Shown here in pieces: positions 22,766-25,188 of a stretch of DNA of 25,188 bases. Source of the stretch: an uncultured Muribaculaceae bacterium (GTDB lineage: Bacteria > Bacteroidota > Bacteroidia > Bacteroidales > Muribaculaceae); NCBI GenBank assembly GCA_938039795.1, contig CALHWU010000009.1, positions 1 through 25,188 on the forward strand. Direction: 5' to 3'. The translations under genes were made by a program, and so were the position numbers. Position 1 is the stretch's first letter, and each line of letters opens with the position of its first letter. Under the pieces are notes generated by a model. It saw nothing but the letters and a program-made list of their open reading frames with translations. It did not search any database and was not told where the DNA came from.

Positions 22766-24433
22766 ATGGACGCAACCGACGAATGCAGAGAGTTTGAAAT
22801 GGTGGCCAAGACCTTCCAGGGGCTTGAAGAAGTGCTCGCCGAGGAGCTTCGCGGCCTCGGCGCCAAAAACGTGGAGCCCGGACGCCGCATGGTGTCGTTT
22901 GAGGGCGACCTCGCCATGCTCTACCGCGCCAACATGTGCTGCCGCACAGCACTGCGTATCCTCAAACCGATATATAAGTTCACAGCTTCCGACCCCGACA
23001 CGCTCTATTCGCTGGTCAAGGAATTTGACTGGACCAAGGTGCTGTCGCTCGACAAGACCTTCGCCATCGACACGACGGCCTACTCCGACGAGTTCACCCA
23101 CTCGCGCTTCGTCACCTACCGCGTGAAGGACGCCATAGTGGATTTCTTCAAGGACCGTTTCGGCCCCGACAAGCGGCCCGGCGTGCGCCTGCAGGACGCC
23201 GACGTGATGATCAACGTGCACATCTCCGGCGAGAGAGTGACCCTTTCGCTCGACTCTTCGGGCGAATCGCTCCACAAGCGCGGCTACCGCGTGGAGCAGA
23301 CCGAAGCGCCGATCAACGAGGTGCTCGCCGCCGGCATCATACTCAAGAGCGGCTGGCGCGGCGACTGCCCGCTGGTCGACCCGATGTGCGGCTCAGGCAC
23401 ATTCCTCATCGAGGCCGCTCTTATAGGAGCGGGCATCATGCCGGGCATCTACCGCAAACGTTTCGCCTTCGAGGCGTGGCCCGACTTCGACGCCGACCTC
23501 TTCGACAGCATCTACAACGACGAATCGGCCGAGCATGAGCCGGCATGCCGCATCATCGGCGCCGACATTTCGCCCAAAGCCGTGGCCGTGGCCCGCGCCA
23601 ACATCAAGCAGGCAGGCGTAGGACGCTATATCGACCTTGAGGTAAAGGCAATAAAAGACTGGACCGAGGCTCCGGCCGACGGCATACTCGTCACCAATCC
23701 CCCCTACGGCGAACGTATCGTCACCGAGGACATGGACCGCCTCTACCGCGAGATAGGCGCAGCTCTCAAACACGTGTTCACCGGCTACCATGCATGGATC
23801 ATAGCCCTGCGCGAGGAGCATTTCAACGCCATCGGTCTGTCGCCTTCCACAAAAGAGGAGATCTTCAACGGGGCTCTCGAATGCCAGCTCCGCGAATACG
23901 TCATATTCGACGGCGACTACAACTCATTCCGCCGCCAGGGAGGCACTATCCGTCACTCCAAGAACGGCGACCGCAGCAGCGAGGGAAGCGGACGCGAGAA
24001 CAAGCGCGACCGCAAAGGGCCGCGGCGCATGACCGACGAGGAGTGGCGCGACGACGCACGCCGCAACGGCTTCGGCGGCAAGGACAGGCGTCCGAAATCC
24101 GACCGTTACGCACCTAAATCGGGCCGTTTCGCCGAAAAACCGGGGCGCCGCGACGACCGCCCGGGGCATCGCGATAAAGATGACCGCTATGGACGCGACG
24201 ACCGCCGCGACAGAGGCGACCGATTCGACAGGCGGAGAGCCGACGAGAGACCCGACCGCTCACCGCGCGACAACGAAGAGAATCCGCTGGCGCGACGCCG
24301 CAATCCCGACGCGCTGAAGTCGATCACCGGACGCCGCCCGTCGATACCGCCTCAGAAAGGCGAAAACATCGTCATGCGCAGCCGCAAAGGATGGCGCCGC
24401 AACGACGGCAACGAAGCCAATGACAACGATTAA
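22766..24433 (+). CDS. THUMP-domain rRNA guanine-N2 methyltransferase (RlmL-like)
   Basis: A cytoplasmic SAM-dependent methyltransferase of the RlmL/YpsC class, which modifies guanine N2 in 23S rRNA. The N-terminal ferredoxin-like and THUMP region (~10-165) begins FEMVAKTFQGLEEVLAEEL. The Rossmann domain has DPMCGSGTFLIEAALI (205-220), GADISPKAV and the N2-methyltransferase motif NPPYGERI (311-318). The catalytic part ends near residue 393. A further ~160 residues are Arg/Asp-rich and low complexity (repeats of the D-D-R and G-D-R kind, 400-505), ending in a basic segment with RRPSIPPQKGENIVMRSRKGWRR. The tail is probably disordered and RNA-binding. The ATG at 22766 was chosen; an alternative at 22799 (MVAK) is close to the fold. 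purD follows 21 nt later. Confidence 0.9.
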   Translation: MDATDECREFEMVAKTFQGLEEVLAEELRGLGAKNVEPGRRMVSFEGDLAMLYRANMCCRTALRILKPIYKFTASDPDTLYSLVKEFDWTKVLSLDKTFAIDTTAYSDEFTHSRFVTYRVKDAIVDFFKDRFGPDKRPGVRLQDADVMINVHISGERVTLSLDSSGESLHKRGYRVEQTEAPINEVLAAGIILKSGWRGDCPLVDPMCGSGTFLIEAALIGAGIMPGIYRKRFAFEAWPDFDADLFDSIYNDESAEHEPACRIIGADISPKAVAVARANIKQAGVGRYIDLEVKAIKDWTEAPADGILVTNPPYGERIVTEDMDRLYREIGAALKHVFTGYHAWIIALREEHFNAIGLSPSTKEEIFNGALECQLREYVIFDGDYNSFRRQGGTIRHSKNGDRSSEGSGRENKRDRKGPRRMTDEEWRDDARRNGFGGKDRRPKSDRYAPKSGRFAEKPGRRDDRPGHRDKDDRYGRDDRRDRGDRFDRRRADERPDRSPRDNEENPLARRRNPDALKSITGRRPSIPPQKGENIVMRSRKGWRRNDGNEANDND

Positions 24434-24454
24434 CCACTCCCCACTCAGATAAAG

Positions 24455-25188
24455 ATGAAAGTACTTTTGCTCGGAAGCGGCGGCCGCGAATCGGCCCTCG
24501 CCTGGAAAATGAATCAGAGCCCGCTGCTCGATAAACTCTATATCGCACCCGGCAACGGAGGCACCGAAGCGTTCGGCACCAATGTAGGCATAGCGCCCAC
24601 CGATTTCGAGGCGCTGGCCGAGTTTGCCGCCCGCAACGAAAAACTGCGCCAAGCCGGCACCGGTGCCCAGAGCTACGCCGCCACGATGATCCCCGCCGTC
24701 GTCAGTATCGGTTACATCAACTACGCCATCATTGCGGTGGTGGGCGGCCTGATGGTTATGTGGGGCTGGTCCGATTTGGGCAGCCTGGCAAGCTACCTGG
24801 TGTTTGTGCGCCAGACAACCCTGCCCATCAACCAGTTTACCCAGCAGGGCAACTTCCTGCTGGCGGCGCTGGCCGGTGCCGAGCGTATTTTTGCCGCCAT
24901 GGAGCAGCCGCCCGAAGTGGACGGGGGCACGGTAGAGTTGGTGAACGTGCGGGAGAACGCCGACAGCACCCTGACCGCCTGCCCCGAGGTCACCGGCCGC
25001 TGGGCCTGGCGGGATTCCGCCCACCCGGACGTAGCGCTGGAGCCATTGCGCGGCGACGTGCGGTTCCATAACGTCAGCTTCGGCTATACGCCGGAGCGGC
25101 TGATTTTGCAGGACCTTTCGCTGTACGCCAAGCCGGGGCAAAAAATTGCCTTTGTCGGCTCCACCGGTGCGGGCAAGACGACGATCAC
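24455..25188 (+). CDS. Chimeric open frame: purD 5' end joined in frame to an ABC exporter
   Basis: The frame opens as phosphoribosylamine-glycine ligase (PurD, purine synthesis): MKVLLLGSGGRESALAWKM, then IAPGNGGTEAFGTNV and TDFEALAEFAARN, residues 1 to ~61. The usual GGREHA has Ser in place of His. After N61-E62 the PurD sequence stops and a different protein starts with KLRQAGTGAQSYAATM. This is the end of an ABC exporter transmembrane domain, an intervening segment (~150-195), then the nucleotide-binding domain with DVRFHNVSFGYTPE and Walker A GSTGAGKTTIT (235-245), open to the window end. The exporter part resembles high-GC Clostridia transporters (Faecalibacterium/Gemmiger-like) in both residues and codon style. 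No natural PurD-ABC fusion is known to me, and neither half is complete. I therefore call it a likely assembly misjoin rather than a gene. Confidence 0.85.
   Translation, partial: MKVLLLGSGGRESALAWKMNQSPLLDKLYIAPGNGGTEAFGTNVGIAPTDFEALAEFAARNEKLRQAGTGAQSYAATMIPAVVSIGYINYAIIAVVGGLMVMWGWSDLGSLASYLVFVRQTTLPINQFTQQGNFLLAALAGAERIFAAMEQPPEVDGGTVELVNVRENADSTLTACPEVTGRWAWRDSAHPDVALEPLRGDVRFHNVSFGYTPERLILQDLSLYAKPGQKIAFVGSTGAGKTTI
24636..25188 (+). other. Probable foreign segment: ABC exporter fragment (last TM helices and start of NBD)
   Basis: From about 24636 on, the translation matches only ABC exporter sequence: a late transmembrane helix (SIGYINYAIIAVVGGLMVMWGW), the coupling-helix/TM6 region (SLASYLVFVRQTTLPINQF, NFLLAALAGAERIF), and the nucleotide-binding domain start. 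The joint falls within or next to CGCAACGAAAAACTGCG (24632-24648), where both parents plausibly share Asn-Glu codons. That is the kind of short shared sequence at which assemblers or template switching join unrelated molecules. Confidence 0.75.

Noticed and set aside
24260..25141. 293-codon minus-strand frame across the methyltransferase, purD and ABC segment
   Set aside because: It spans the chimeric joint and three unrelated genes in antisense, and its translation has no family character.
1..25188. CRISPR arrays, insertion sequences, rRNA genes
   Set aside because: No regularly spaced repeats, transposase-like frames or rRNA sequence seen on reading through the window.

Overview
The window looks like a Bacteroidota chromosome segment, order Bacteroidales, with a GC-rich backbone that would fit Muribaculaceae; the family call is inference. 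Supporting signs are TAnnTTTG-type -7 promoter elements (for example at 15280-15287 and 22663-22670), lipoproteins with acidic residues straight after the lipobox Cys, a fused-type sdhCAB operon, and secreted host-glycan glycosidases (GH20, GH110). Gene density is high and most genes are housekeeping genes.

Layout. 2-553 is the 3' end of clpB. 609-1100 is a small lipoprotein, followed by a hairpin terminator. 1223-3409 (minus) is a secreted beta-N-acetylhexosaminidase (GH20), divergent from sdhC-sdhA-sdhB (3705-7407), which ends at a strong terminator. 7542-8063 (minus) is a PepSY-like lipoprotein. Mfd (8133-11483) and an S41 C-terminal processing peptidase (11480-13147) lie on the minus strand with an ATGA overlap. 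A GH110 alpha-galactosidase follows (13365-15194), then tRNA-Asn (15365-15438) with its own promoter, and serine O-acetyltransferase (15557-16492).

From about 16500 to 22600 the sequence is visibly more AT-rich. It carries an arsenic-type resistance operon: arsR, an ArsF-like thioredoxin-fold lipoprotein, an ArsG-like CcdA/DsbD-type membrane protein, a cytoplasmic CAKC thioredoxin with a Cys-rich leader, an ArsP-type permease, a thioredoxin-coupled ArsC, and a second ArsP-type permease. After a 519-bp noncoding stretch comes a KilA-N domain protein. The operon has no ArsB, Acr3 or ArsA. Instead it pairs two DUF318/ArsP permeases with what looks like a three-part transmembrane thiol relay (cytoplasmic Trx, CcdA-like membrane protein, periplasmic-side Trx lipoprotein). 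Two copies of a 20-bp imperfect palindrome, one over the arsR promoter and one before the second gene, are candidate ArsR operators.

The backbone resumes with a THUMP-domain rRNA methyltransferase (22766-24433) and the first ~60 codons of purD (24455 on). At about 24635-24645 the purD frame changes, in frame, into the middle of an ABC exporter of Clostridia character, which runs off the end. I read this as a probable assembly chimera, so the last ~550 bases should not be treated as neighbours of the rest.
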